Of a DNA stretch of 64,000 nt, positions 55,633-64,000 are shown piece after piece. Origin of the DNA: Comamonas terrae (GTDB taxonomy: Bacteria > Pseudomonadota > Gammaproteobacteria > Burkholderiales > Burkholderiaceae_C); contig NZ_BCNT01000005.1 of the NCBI RefSeq assembly GCF_001544075.1, positions 248,001 through 312,000 of the forward strand. The letters run 5' to 3'. The position numbers and the translations under genes were made by a program. Position 1 is the stretch's first letter. Every line of letters starts with the position of its first letter. The notes beneath the pieces were generated by a model. That model did no database searches and was not told the DNA's origin. It worked only from the letters and a program-made list of their open reading frames with translations.

Positions 55633-56397
55633 ATGCCTTTGCTGGACCCGATTGCCACCATGTTCCTGCTCCGTTCCGTGATCCACATGCTCTGGATGAG
55701 CATCACCGTGATTCCATACACCATGGTGCTGCTGGCCGCCCGTTGGCTGGGCGGATCGTCCGCCAAGGCCTACCGTGTGGCCAGGGCCTGGCTTGCGCTG
55801 TCGGTCAACAGCGCGCGCTCCATCATGGGCATCCAGTACCGTGTGCAGGGCATGGAAAACCTGCCCACGGATGCAGGCCAGGGCGTGGTGCTGCTGGTCA
55901 AGCACCAGTCCACCTACGAGACCTTTCTGATGCCGGCCATCATGCCGCGCCCGCTGGCCTATGTGTTCAAGAAGGAATTGCTCAAGGTACCCTTCTTCGG
56001 CTGGTCCATCGGCGCGCTGGACATGGTGCATATCGACCGTGCCCAGGGTTCGCGCGCCTTCCACAAGGTGGTCGAGCAGGGCAAGCGCCTGCTGGAGCAG
56101 GGCATCTGGGTCATCATGTTCCCCGAAGGAACGCGTGTGGAGCGCGGCCAGCGCGGTGACTACAAGACCGGAGCCACGCGCCTGGCGATCATGGCCGGAG
56201 TGCCCGTCGTCCCCATTGCCGTGACCTCGGCCAAGTGCTGGCCGCGCAAGGCCTTCATCAAGAGGCCCGGCATTGTGGATGTCTCCATCGGCAAGCCCAT
56301 TTCTTCCCAGGGCCGCAAGCATGACGAACTCATGAGCGAGGTGGAGAGCTGGATCGAGTCCGAAATGCAGAGGCTGGATCCCGAGGCATATCGCTGA
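55633..56397 (+). CDS. plsC: 1-acyl-sn-glycerol-3-phosphate acyltransferase (PlsC)
   Basis: A 254-residue membrane acyltransferase making phosphatidic acid. The first motif is KHQSTYETF, so the usual HX4D is HX4E here. FPEGTRVERGQ and GVPVVPIAV supply the other motifs. An N-terminal helix (about 10-35) holds it in the membrane. An alternative start is MFLLRS nine codons in. A peptidase gene follows 22 bp later. Confidence 0.93.
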   Translation: MPLLDPIATMFLLRSVIHMLWMSITVIPYTMVLLAARWLGGSSAKAYRVARAWLALSVNSARSIMGIQYRVQGMENLPTDAGQGVVLLVKHQSTYETFLMPAIMPRPLAYVFKKELLKVPFFGWSIGALDMVHIDRAQGSRAFHKVVEQGKRLLEQGIWVIMFPEGTRVERGQRGDYKTGATRLAIMAGVPVVPIAVTSAKCWPRKAFIKRPGIVDVSIGKPISSQGRKHDELMSEVESWIESEMQRLDPEAYR

Positions 56398-56419
56398 TCA
56401 GGCAGAAGCTGCACATCCG

Positions 56420-57364
56420 ATGCCGGACCGCATGCAATCATCCTGGCAGTGGCTGGTGCCGCCGGCGGTTGGGGATGGCGCCGGCGGCCTGATTCCGCGC
56501 AAGCAGCTGCTGCTTTTTGCATCGGCACCGTATTCTGGTGAGACTTCGCTTGCTCAGCAGGAGCAGGATTCCGTGCGGCCGCCGGAACCGGAAGTTTCCC
56601 CTGTATGGCCTTCCCATCCCGACGCCAATCAGATGGCCAGGCTGGATGGCGTGCCGGTGACCTATCTGCTGCAGCGTTCGCGGCGCCGCAGCATCGGGTT
56701 TGCAGTGCGTGCCGAGGGGCTGGTCGTCACGGCGCCGCAGTGGGTGGGCATGCGCGAAATCGAACAGGCGCTGCAGTCCAAGGCGGGATGGCTGACGCGC
56801 AAGCTCGGCGAAGCCGGACAGCGACAGCTGTCCAGACAGGCCGCGCGCATTGACTGGGCACATGGAGGCCGTCTCGATTTTCTGGGGCAGGCCATGACGC
56901 TGGAGCTGTCCGGAAATGAGGAAGGGATGCTCGGGGCCCGCCATGCCCGCCGCGAGCAGTCTGCCGACGGAAGCCAGAGCCTATGTCTGCCCTTGGGCAA
57001 GCAGGCGCCTGCCGTCCAGGTGCGGGCAGCCGTGCAGGCCTGGATGCTGCGTGAGGCGAGGAATCATTTCACAGCCCGATTGCAGCACCATGCACCCCTC
57101 ATGGGCGTGCAATGGCGGGCCTTGCGCCTGACCAGTGCCCGCACGCGCTGGGGCAGCGCCAATACCGATGGTGTCATCCGCCTGAACTGGCGTCTCATGC
57201 ATCACGGCACTGACGTGATCGACTATGTGGTGGTGCACGAACTGGCCCATCTGCGCCACATGGACCACAGTCCGCGCTTCTGGGCCGTGGTGGCGGACGT
57301 GCTGCCGCATTGGAAGCAGTTGCGTCAGGTGCTCAAGGACAAGCCTCTGCCTGCATGGGAGTAG
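56420..57364 (+). CDS. YgjP-like M48-type metalloprotease (UPF0016/DUF45 family)
   Basis: A 314-residue protein. The zinc motif HELAHLRHMDHSPRFW lies near the C-terminus, after TSARTRWGSANTDGVIRLNWRL. The core DUF45 region spans about 75-310; the first 70 residues are low-complexity and poorly conserved. Family members are called putative metal-dependent hydrolases of unknown substrate. The gene follows plsC and precedes a rhodanese gene. Confidence 0.93.
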   Translation: MPDRMQSSWQWLVPPAVGDGAGGLIPRKQLLLFASAPYSGETSLAQQEQDSVRPPEPEVSPVWPSHPDANQMARLDGVPVTYLLQRSRRRSIGFAVRAEGLVVTAPQWVGMREIEQALQSKAGWLTRKLGEAGQRQLSRQAARIDWAHGGRLDFLGQAMTLELSGNEEGMLGARHARREQSADGSQSLCLPLGKQAPAVQVRAAVQAWMLREARNHFTARLQHHAPLMGVQWRALRLTSARTRWGSANTDGVIRLNWRLMHHGTDVIDYVVVHELAHLRHMDHSPRFWAVVADVLPHWKQLRQVLKDKPLPAWE

Positions 57365-57433
57365 AGTGCGGTCCATGTTTAAGGCACTTGTGCATCCAGG
57401 ATGCGCAGGCCCTCATGCAGCAGGAGATGAACT

Positions 57434-57859
57434 ATGACGGATCAGAAAGCGCTATGGGAAGTACGGCCGGCCCAGGGATATGCCGGCGATGTGTTTCCGG
57501 AGTTGGCCTGGCAATGGGTCCAGGCTGGAGAAGCCGTGCTGGTGGACGTGCGTACCGATGCCGAGCGCGAATGGGTGGGGCGGGTGCCGGGAGCCGTGGC
57601 CGCAGCCTGGAAGCAGTGGCCCGGCATGGCGTTGAATCCCGACTTCGACGCCCAGGTGCGCGCGGCGGCCGAGGGTGGCCGCAAGCTCGTGCTGCTGTGC
57701 CGCAGCGGCGTGCGTTCGGTGGCGGCGGCCCAGCGCGCCGCCAGCATGGGCATCGAGGCTTTCAACATCCTGGAGGGTTTCGAAGGCGACGTGGATGCCA
57801 ACGGCCAGAGAGGCCGCCTCGGGGGCTGGCGCAAGCGCGGCCTGCCCTGGACGCAGTAG
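57434..57859 (+). CDS. Rhodanese-like domain protein
   Basis: A 141-residue single rhodanese domain. The active Cys is in LLCRSGVRS; VLVDVRTDAEREW and NILEGFEGD are standard. It may transfer sulfur or act in redox stress. ATG 57434 is 69 bp after the metalloprotease stop. Confidence 0.93.
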   Translation: MTDQKALWEVRPAQGYAGDVFPELAWQWVQAGEAVLVDVRTDAEREWVGRVPGAVAAAWKQWPGMALNPDFDAQVRAAAEGGRKLVLLCRSGVRSVAAAQRAASMGIEAFNILEGFEGDVDANGQRGRLGGWRKRGLPWTQ

Positions 57860-57873
57860 CGCTGGCACCCTTG

Positions 57874-57901
57874 AAAAAAGCCAGACCGCTTTGTCTGGCT
57901 T
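57874..57901 (-). terminator. Terminator of the BON-LysM gene
   Basis: A stem of AGCCAGAC / GTCTGGCT with a 6-base loop is followed by TTTTTT on the minus strand, 19 bp after the stop; it may also serve the convergent rhodanese gene. Confidence 0.78.
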
Positions 57902-57919
57902 GTCTCAGCAGAGCACCGC

Positions 57920-58396
57920 TTACAGCGCCGGAATGCGCAGCTTCTGCCCCGGATAAATCTTGTCGGGGCTGGTCAGCATGGGCTTGTTGGCCTCGAAGAT
58001 GGCAGGATACTTGTTGGCATCGCCATAGTATTTCTTGGCAATCGCCGACAGCGTGTCGCCGCGCACCACATCGTGGTACTGAGCCTCGGGTTCAGGATTG
58101 GTGACCGTCATCTGGTTGTCGACGGACTGTACATTGGCCACATTGCCGCAGCACAGGGTCACTTTTTCCTTGGCAGCCTGCGTGGGTGCGGTACCTTGCA
58201 CGGTGACCTTGCCCTGCGAGCCATCGAACTGCACCTTCAGATCCGAAACACCCAGGTTCTGGGTATTGATGTAGGTGGCAATGGCCTGGGCGGCCTTGGC
58301 ATTGAGATCGTCCTGCGATGCAGGAGTGGCGGCATGTGCATCGCTGCCGCCAAACAGCTTTTCACCGGCTTCCTTGATGAAACTGAACAGACCCAT
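57920..58396 (-). CDS. BON-LysM protein (YgaU/Kbp-like)
   Basis: A 158-residue protein. A BON domain (about 28-98) precedes a C-terminal LysM domain (YHDVVRGDTLSAIAKKYYGDANKYP). E. coli Kbp (YgaU) binds K+ in the cytoplasm with the same layout. No signal peptide is seen, which fits Kbp rather than a wall protein. Single gene, divergent from coaX. Confidence 0.94.
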   Translation of the reverse strand: MGLFSFIKEAGEKLFGGSDAHAATPASQDDLNAKAAQAIATYINTQNLGVSDLKVQFDGSQGKVTVQGTAPTQAAKEKVTLCCGNVANVQSVDNQMTVTNPEPEAQYHDVVRGDTLSAIAKKYYGDANKYPAIFEANKPMLTSPDKIYPGQKLRIPAL

Positions 58397-58572
58397 GGAT
58401 TGATCTCCTTAAGGTGGTGGAAAGACGAGGGGAGAGTCCAATGTACCGACAAACAGGCATCCAGTCCTGCAGGACGGCTGCCTCTGGGGAATGTTTAACA
58501 ATTTCCGGGCTCGGTGTCATGAATGTGAAAGCGCTGTGATGGGGCAGCGCAAAAATCTCGATAATCCGCCGC

Positions 58573-59349
58573 ATGACATTTTTGGCCATAGACATTGGCA
58601 ACACCCGTTTGAAGTGGGCCATATACGACGATCACCGTCCCGGTGCGGCGCTGCTGGCCCATGGTGCGGAATTCCTGGAGCATATCGAGCGCCTGGCGGA
58701 GGGTGCCTGGGCGGGTTTGCCGGCTCCGGATCGCATGCTGGGCTGTGTTGTTGCCGGCGATGCGGCCAAGCGGCGTGTGCACGATCAGATCGAGATGATG
58801 CTGGGCTGGGATGTCCAGCCGCAGTGGGTGGTGCCTTCGATCGCCGAGGCAGGTGTCATCAATGGCTACGACCATCCGTCCCGTCTGGGCGCCGATCGCT
58901 GGGTTGCCATGATCGGCGCGCGCCACCATATGCTGGCGCAGGGAGCGCAGCGTCCTCTGATCGTGGTGATGGTGGGAACGGCCGTCACGGTGGATGCGCT
59001 GGATGCAGATGGCAACTTTCTCGGCGGCCTCATCCTTCCCGGCCATGGCATCATGCTGCGTGCCCTGGAGGGCGGTACGGCCGGCTTGCATGTGCCTACG
59101 GGCGAAGTGAAGCGCTTTCCCAAGAACACCAGCGATGCGTTGACCAGTGGGGGGACCTATGCGATCGCGGGAGCCGTCGAGCGCATGTACCAGCATCTGG
59201 CTGATCATTGCCGGGCCGAGCCCATGTGCATCATGGCCGGTGGTGCCGGCTGGAAAATGTCTCCCAGCATGACCCGTCCCTTCCAGCTTTTGAATAACCT
59301 GATTTTTGATGGTCTGCTGGTGATGGCTGCAAAGCGCTGGGGAGAATAG
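58573..59349 (+). CDS. coaX: Type III pantothenate kinase
   Basis: A 258-residue kinase, first step of coenzyme A synthesis. It has [17 protein letters not shown], the conserved [22 protein letters not shown] and [11 protein letters not shown]. It lacks feedback inhibition by CoA in known members. It precedes the rfb operon by 53 bp; whether they share a transcript is unclear. Confidence 0.96.
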   Translation: MTFLAIDIGNTRLKWAIYDDHRPGAALLAHGAEFLEHIERLAEGAWAGLPAPDRMLGCVVAGDAAKRRVHDQIEMMLGWDVQPQWVVPSIAEAGVINGYDHPSRLGADRWVAMIGARHHMLAQGAQRPLIVVMVGTAVTVDALDADGNFLGGLILPGHGIMLRALEGGTAGLHVPTGEVKRFPKNTSDALTSGGTYAIAGAVERMYQHLADHCRAEPMCIMAGGAGWKMSPSMTRPFQLLNNLIFDGLLVMAAKRWGE

Positions 59350-59402
59350 CCCAGCCGTCAGCCAGGTCCGAGACATCGGCCATCCTAGTCAGTGGGAGGA
59401 AT

Positions 59403-60485
59403 ATGATTTTTGTCACCGGCGGCGCTGGCTTTATCGGCGCCAATTTCGTGCTGGACTGGATCGAGCAGACGGGTGAGCCGGTCGTCAATATCGACAAGCT
59501 CACCTATGCTGGCAATCTGCAGAACCTCTCCAGCCTGCAGGGCGATGCGCGCCACCGCTTTGTGCAGGCCGACATCGGCGACAGTGCCGTCCTTGCCGCC
59601 CTGCTGGCCGAGTACCGGCCGCGTGCCGTGGTGAACTTCGCCGCAGAAAGCCATGTGGACCGCTCTATCCATGGCCCCGAGGATTTCATCCAGACCAATG
59701 TGGTCGGAACCTTCAGGCTTTTGGAGGCTGTACGGCAATACTGGCAAGCGTTGAATGCTCCTGAAAAGGAAGTATTTCGCTTTCTGCACGTTTCCACCGA
59801 CGAGGTCTACGGCACGCTGGCACCCAGCGATCCGGCCTTTACCGAAGAGCACAACTACGAGCCCAACAGCCCGTATTCGGCCAGCAAGGCGGCCAGCGAC
59901 CACTTGGTGCGCGCCTGGCACCATACCTACGGCCTGCCGGTGCTGACCACCAATTGCAGCAACAACTATGGTCCGCTGCATTTTCCCGAAAAGCTCATTC
60001 CGCTGATGATCGTCAACGCCCTGGCCGGCAAGCCGCTGCCCGTCTACGGCGACGGCATGCAGGTGCGCGACTGGCTGTATGTGCGCGACCATTGCAGCGC
60101 CATCCGCCGTGTGCTGGAGGCCGGCAAACTCGGCGATACCTACAACGTGGGCGGCTGGAACGAAAAAGCCAATATCGACATCGTCCGGACCGTATGCGGG
60201 CTGCTCGACGAAATGCGGCCGCGCGAGGACGGCAAGTCCTATGCCGAGCAGATCACCTATGTGACCGATCGCCCCGGCCATGACCGTCGCTATGCCATCG
60301 ATGCGCGCAAGCTCGAGCGCGAACTGGGCTGGAAGCCGGCCGAAACCTTCGAGACCGGCATCCGCAAGACCGTGCAGTGGTATCTCGACAATCCGCAATG
60401 GGTGGCCAATGTGCAGTCGGGTGCCTACCGCGAATGGGTGCAGAAGCAATATGCCCCGCAGAGCGGGCAGGCAGCGGCGGCATGA
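59403..60485 (+). CDS. rfbB: dTDP-glucose 4,6-dehydratase
   Basis: A 360-residue SDR enzyme, second step of dTDP-L-rhamnose synthesis. The NAD site is [11 protein letters not shown], the active-site [11 protein letters not shown] and [10 protein letters not shown] follow, and [15 protein letters not shown] is typical. It overlaps rfbD by 4 bp (ATGA). GGGAGGAAT precedes the ATG. Confidence 0.97.
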   Translation: MIFVTGGAGFIGANFVLDWIEQTGEPVVNIDKLTYAGNLQNLSSLQGDARHRFVQADIGDSAVLAALLAEYRPRAVVNFAAESHVDRSIHGPEDFIQTNVVGTFRLLEAVRQYWQALNAPEKEVFRFLHVSTDEVYGTLAPSDPAFTEEHNYEPNSPYSASKAASDHLVRAWHHTYGLPVLTTNCSNNYGPLHFPEKLIPLMIVNALAGKPLPVYGDGMQVRDWLYVRDHCSAIRRVLEAGKLGDTYNVGGWNEKANIDIVRTVCGLLDEMRPREDGKSYAEQITYVTDRPGHDRRYAIDARKLERELGWKPAETFETGIRKTVQWYLDNPQWVANVQSGAYREWVQKQYAPQSGQAAAA

Positions 60486-61378
60486 AGATCCTGCTGCTGG
60501 GCAAAGGCGGCCAGGTCGGCTGGGAACTGCAGCGCAGCCTGGCGCCGCTTGGCGAAGTGGTGGCGCTGGGCCGCGCGAGAGAAGGCAGCGGGCTGTGCGG
60601 CGACTTCACTAGGCCTGAAGGCGTGGTGGATGCCGTGCGCTCCGTGCGCCCCGATGTCATCATCAATGCCGTGGCCCACACGGCTGTGGACAAGGCCGAG
60701 AGCGAGCCCGAGCTGGCGCGGCAGATCAATGCTGCCGTGCCCGGCCTGCTGGCCCAGGAGGCTGCGCGCCTGAACGCGCTCTTCGTCCACTACAGCACCG
60801 ACTACGTATTCGACGGCAGCGGCACCGTGCCCTGGCAGGAAGGCGATGCCACGGGACCGCTTTCTGTCTATGGCCGCACCAAGCTCGAAGGCGAGCAGCG
60901 CATCCGCCAGGCCGGCGGCGCGCACCTGATCCTGCGCACCAGCTGGGTCTATGCGGCGCGCGGCGGCAACTTTGCCAAGACCATGCTGCGCCTGGCCCAG
61001 GAGCGCGACAGCCTGTCCGTCATCGACGACCAGTGGGGCGCGCCCACCGGTGCCGATCTGCTGGCCGACGTGACGGCCCATGCCATCCGGCATCTGCGCC
61101 TGCATCCCGAAGACGGCGGTCTGTACCACTGCGTGGCTGGCGGCGAAACCACCTGGAACGCCTACGCCGCCTATGTGATCGAGCAGGCCCGCCAGATACA
61201 GCCGGCCTTGGCCATCAAGGCCGCGCAAATCCGGGCCGTCCCCACCAGCGCCTTCCCCACGCCGGCCCGCCGCCCGCACAACTCGCGCCTGGATACGCGC
61301 AAGCTGCAGGCCACCTTCGGCCTGAGCCTGCCACACTGGCAGCAGGGCGTGGTCCGCATGCTGCATGAAATCCTCTAA
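60482..61378 (+). CDS. rfbD: dTDP-4-dehydrorhamnose reductase
   Basis: A 298-residue SDR reductase, last step of dTDP-L-rhamnose. It has [36 protein letters not shown] and YGRTKLEGE (Tyr and Lys). Coupled to rfbB by overlap. Confidence 0.96.
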   Translation: MKILLLGKGGQVGWELQRSLAPLGEVVALGRAREGSGLCGDFTRPEGVVDAVRSVRPDVIINAVAHTAVDKAESEPELARQINAAVPGLLAQEAARLNALFVHYSTDYVFDGSGTVPWQEGDATGPLSVYGRTKLEGEQRIRQAGGAHLILRTSWVYAARGGNFAKTMLRLAQERDSLSVIDDQWGAPTGADLLADVTAHAIRHLRLHPEDGGLYHCVAGGETTWNAYAAYVIEQARQIQPALAIKAAQIRAVPTSAFPTPARRPHNSRLDTRKLQATFGLSLPHWQQGVVRMLHEIL

Positions 61379-61406
61379 TCCGAACGATCCGAATTCCTGA
61401 CTTCTC

Positions 61407-62294
61407 ATGACCCAAGCACGCAAAGGCATCATCCTGGCTGGCGGCTCCGGCACGCGCCTGCATCCGGCCACGCTGGCCATCAGCAAGCAGTTGCTGCCCA
61501 TCTACGACAAGCCCATGGTCTATTACCCGCTCAGCACCTTGATGCTGGCGGGCATCCGCGACATCCTCGTCATCAGCACGCCCCAGGACACGCCGCGCTT
61601 CGAGCAATTGCTGGGCGACGGCAGCCAGTGGGGCCTGAATCTGCAATATGCCGTGCAGCCCAGCCCGGACGGGCTGGCCCAGGCTTTTCTGATCGGCGAG
61701 CAGTTCCTCGAGGGCGCTCCCAGTGCCCTGGTGCTGGGCGACAACATCTTCTACGGCCACGATTTTCAACTGTTGGTGCGCGAGGCCAGCGCCCAGCAGG
61801 CGGGAGCTACCGTGTTTGCCTACCATGTGCAGGATCCAGAGCGCTATGGCGTGGCCGAATTCGATGCCCAGGGCAAGGTGTTGTCGCTGGAGGAAAAGCC
61901 CGCCCAGCCCAAATCCAACTATGCCGTCACGGGCCTGTACTTCTACGACAGTCAGGTCGTCAATCTGGCCAAGTCGCTCCAGCCCTCGCCACGTGGTGAA
62001 CTGGAGATCACGGACCTCAACCGGCTGTATCTGGAGCAGGAACAGCTGAACGTACAGCTCATGGGCCGCGGCTATGCCTGGCTGGATACGGGAACCCATG
62101 ACAGTCTGCTGGAGGCTAGCCAGTTCATTGCCACGCTGGAGCAGCGGCAGGGGCTCAAAGTATCCTGCCCCGAAGAGATTGCATATCGTAACCAATGGAT
62201 AGAGGCCGATCAGTTGGAAAGGCTGGCCCAGCCTCTGCTCAAGAACGGCTATGGCAAGTATTTGATGCAGTGCCTGAAAGGCGGTGTGCGATGA
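61407..62294 (+). CDS. rfbA: Glucose-1-phosphate thymidylyltransferase
   Basis: A 295-residue nucleotidyltransferase, first step of dTDP-L-rhamnose. It has [35 protein letters not shown] and [14 protein letters not shown]. It overlaps rfbC by 4 bp (ATGA). Confidence 0.98.
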   Translation: MTQARKGIILAGGSGTRLHPATLAISKQLLPIYDKPMVYYPLSTLMLAGIRDILVISTPQDTPRFEQLLGDGSQWGLNLQYAVQPSPDGLAQAFLIGEQFLEGAPSALVLGDNIFYGHDFQLLVREASAQQAGATVFAYHVQDPERYGVAEFDAQGKVLSLEEKPAQPKSNYAVTGLYFYDSQVVNLAKSLQPSPRGELEITDLNRLYLEQEQLNVQLMGRGYAWLDTGTHDSLLEASQFIATLEQRQGLKVSCPEEIAYRNQWIEADQLERLAQPLLKNGYGKYLMQCLKGGVR

Positions 62295-62848
62295 AAGTGA
62301 CCCCCACGGCCATTGCGGATGTGCTTGTCATCGAGCCCAGGGTGTTCGGCGATGCCCGCGGCTTTTTCATGGAAAGCTTCAATCAGCAGGCGTTCAATGA
62401 AGTAACCGGCACCTGCCTGGACTTTGTCCAGGACAACCACAGCCGTTCAAGCCGCGGTGTTTTGCGCGGCCTGCATTATCAACTGGACCCGCATGCACAG
62501 GGCAAGCTGGTGAGGGTGACCAGCGGCGCTGTCTTCGATGTAGCCGTGGATATCCGCCAAGGATCAGGCACTTTCGGCAAATGGGTGGGGGTCGAGCTGA
62601 CGGCGGAAAACCACAAGCAGCTCTGGATCCCCCCGGGGTTTGCCCATGGCTTTGTGGTGCTCAGCGAAACGGCCGATTTCCTCTACAAGACGACGGCCTA
62701 TTACGCCCCCCAGTCGGACCGGGGCATTCTGTGGAACGATCCGCAGATCGGCATCCGGTGGCCCGATCTGGGCATGGAATTCGTGCTCTCGGACAAAGAC
62801 ACCAGGCAGCCTTTGCTCAAGGATGCCGAGGTTTTCGCTGCGCGCTGA
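62291..62848 (+). CDS. rfbC: dTDP-4-dehydrorhamnose 3,5-epimerase
   Basis: A 185-residue cupin epimerase, third step of dTDP-L-rhamnose. It has [30 protein letters not shown] (catalytic His) and [10 protein letters not shown]. It closes the rfbBDAC operon; a stem-loop follows immediately. Confidence 0.97.
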   Translation: MKVTPTAIADVLVIEPRVFGDARGFFMESFNQQAFNEVTGTCLDFVQDNHSRSSRGVLRGLHYQLDPHAQGKLVRVTSGAVFDVAVDIRQGSGTFGKWVGVELTAENHKQLWIPPGFAHGFVVLSETADFLYKTTAYYAPQSDRGILWNDPQIGIRWPDLGMEFVLSDKDTRQPLLKDAEVFAAR

Positions 62849-62854
62849 CAAGGC

Positions 62855-62880
62855 GCAGGCCTGCTTCACTTCAGGCCTGC
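62855..62880. terminator. Stem-loop between rfbC and the LysR gene
   Basis: A 9-bp stem (GCAGGCCTG / CAGGCCTGC) with an 8-base loop. It overlaps the last codons of the convergent LysR gene. No long T run follows. Confidence 0.45.
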
Positions 62881-63737
62881 CGTTGCTGCGACAGCGCCAG
62901 AAAGCCCTCAATGAGCCCGGCTGCGCGGCGCTCGCGCAGGCAATAGAGATACTCGGGCAGCCTCGGCACGGCTCCCTCTAGGGGGAGAATGACCAGTTCC
63001 GGATGGGCGGAGGCCTCATGCCGGGCAAACACGCTGATACCCATATTGCGTATCACGGCCTCGCGTATGGCTTCGCGGCTGGCGATCTCGAAAATGCGCT
63101 GCGGCACCACTCCGGCGGTGGCCAGCATCTGTTCGGTGAGCTGGCGCGTCATCGAGCCGCGCTCGCGCAGGATCAGGGTCTCGTGGGCAAGGGACTCGAC
63201 CGGGACCGAAGGCCGGGATGCCAGCTTGTGGAGGCGATGGACCACCAGGGCCAGAGGGTCCTGTCCCAGTTCGATTCTGCTCAGGCGCGGGTCGGCGTCC
63301 AGGTGAGAGGATGTGGCGAGATCCACCTGGTATTCGAAGAGAGCCTGGATCATCTGCCTCGAATTGCCGTTCACGATGCTGATATCCACCCGGGGAAACC
63401 GCTGCTGATAGCGATGGATGATGTCCAGCACATAGAACGGCGCAGTGGCGCCGATGCGCAGGCAGCCCTGTCCTATGTCGCCGGACTGGCGCAGCGAAGC
63501 CTCCACCTGAGCCGTCTGCAGCAGCAATTGCTCGATCTGCGGCAGCAGGCGCAGGCCCGCGTCCGTAATGGCAAGGCGTCCGCTTTGGCGCGCAAACAGC
63601 TCCACTTCATAAAGTTCTTCCAGCGCCTTGATCTGCGCCGTGACCGTGGGCTGGCTCAGTCCCAGCTGCCTTGCCGCCTGGGTGATGCTGCCCAGGCGCG
63701 CGGTCCAGAAAAATGATTTGAGCTGTGTGACAAACAT
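62871..63737 (-). CDS. LysR family transcriptional regulator
   Basis: A 288-residue regulator. The HTH is at residues 1-60 (FWTARLGSITQAARQLGLSQPTVTAQIKALEE) and the effector domain follows. The target cannot be named. Upstream (63738-63973) is an AT-rich gap leading to a possible divergent gene at the window edge, the usual arrangement for LysR control. Start at 63737 gives the standard N-terminus. Confidence 0.93.
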   Translation of the reverse strand: MFVTQLKSFFWTARLGSITQAARQLGLSQPTVTAQIKALEELYEVELFARQSGRLAITDAGLRLLPQIEQLLLQTAQVEASLRQSGDIGQGCLRIGATAPFYVLDIIHRYQQRFPRVDISIVNGNSRQMIQALFEYQVDLATSSHLDADPRLSRIELGQDPLALVVHRLHKLASRPSVPVESLAHETLILRERGSMTRQLTEQMLATAGVVPQRIFEIASREAIREAVIRNMGISVFARHEASAHPELVILPLEGAVPRLPEYLYCLRERRAAGLIEGFLALSQQRQA

Positions 63738-63973
63738 GGGCGTCGTGACGGTGTTGCTGCATGGGTGGGACAACCGTACGCCGATTGTGATTCGCCGCAG
63801 CAGGCCGAATGGCATTTGGGTGCGGCAAAGCACCCAAATTTTCCAATGCCGCCCTTCGGAAATTTCAGTTCCGTGACACGGCAGTTTCACACCGGTTTCC
63901 TACAGTTCCAGCAACCCATGAAGGCTTGGCCTTTGTGGCTGATTCACTTTTGCCGTTGATTGGACTGTCTGCC

Positions 63974-64000
63974 ATGCGCCACGCTGTTGTTTCCTGGTCT
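63974..64000 (+). CDS. Possible start of a gene divergent from the LysR gene (cut by window edge)
   Basis: ATG at 63974 begins an open frame (MRHAVVSWS) that runs off the window. Only nine codons are seen and no strong ribosome-binding site precedes it. The call rests mainly on its place opposite a LysR gene. Confidence 0.25.

Noticed and set aside
63919-63960. A 13-codon ORF upstream of the divergent edge gene (MKAWPLWLIHFCR)
   Set aside because: No clear ribosome-binding site and no attenuator-like structure visible; too short to support.

Overview
The window is a 64 kb piece of a GC-rich betaproteobacterial chromosome. Gene content and order point to the Comamonadaceae, most likely Delftia or a close relative such as Comamonas or Acidovorax. 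The evidence is the phoH-ybeY pair, three orphan Bug-type (TctC-like) binding proteins, linked hpd, phhA and Lrp genes, very dense GC-rich coding sequence that produces long antisense shadow ORFs, and small intergenic repeats of the kind seen in that family. Genus assignment is inference; no rRNA or marker comparison was possible. There is no prophage, plasmid backbone, CRISPR array or large genomic island. This is mostly core chromosome with a few accessory points.

Layout. 0-6.2 kb: start of a putative sensor kinase, ybeY, phoH-like ybeZ, then ruvA and ruvB split by a trypsin-like lipoprotein protease and an exported peroxiredoxin. 6.2-11.05 kb: a minus-strand magnesium locus. It runs from a sigma70-like promoter at 11.0 kb through a leader of about 830 nt with small ORFs, one of which closely resembles the start of enterobacterial MgtL, into a 112-residue MgtE-N-like protein, mgtA and an mgtC/sapB-family gene. 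11.0-12.8 kb: a fusion of a fatty acid hydroxylase/sterol desaturase with a YhhN/TMEM86 lysoplasmalogenase domain. 12.9-19.6 kb: a Bug-amidohydrolase-phosphoribosyltransferase operon, a Fur-controlled exported esterase, a YbhB protein, a DSD1-type PLP enzyme and a histidine phosphatase. 19.7-28.7 kb: small envelope proteins, ttcA, folB, an SDR, a NDUFAF7-type methyltransferase, a second Bug protein, trxC, class A acid phosphatase and cca.

28.8-39.3 kb: an exported M20 peptidase whose stop codon is supplied by a 166-bp CTAG-bounded MITE-like element, a GST, queC, 5-FTHF cyclo-ligase, slt, a MarR/siderophore-interacting protein pair, a metallo-hydrolase, a chemoreceptor and two tandem tRNA-Val(CAC) genes. 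39.4-49.2 kb: fadD, a lipase-like hydrolase, a large MscS channel, phhA, a third Bug protein, hpd and its divergent Lrp regulator (phenylalanine/tyrosine breakdown). 49.4-59.3 kb: envelope and lipid genes (corC-lnt, fabA-fabB, gmhB-plsC-ygjP-rhodanese), a BON-LysM protein and coaX. 59.4-62.8 kb: a translationally coupled rfbBDAC operon for dTDP-L-rhamnose. The window ends with a LysR gene and a possible divergent gene cut by the edge.

The strongest candidate for an undescribed system is the magnesium locus. It combines a MgtL-like leader ORF (residues 2-5 are DPDP, against EPDP in E. coli MgtL), a second tiny ORF that repeats ten residues of MgtA itself with changes almost only at third codon positions, and a small MgtE-N-like protein ahead of mgtA. 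Other notable points are the ether-lipid-type fusion enzyme, the MITE, and two families of short structured repeats that sit at gene ends and in one case supply a stop codon.
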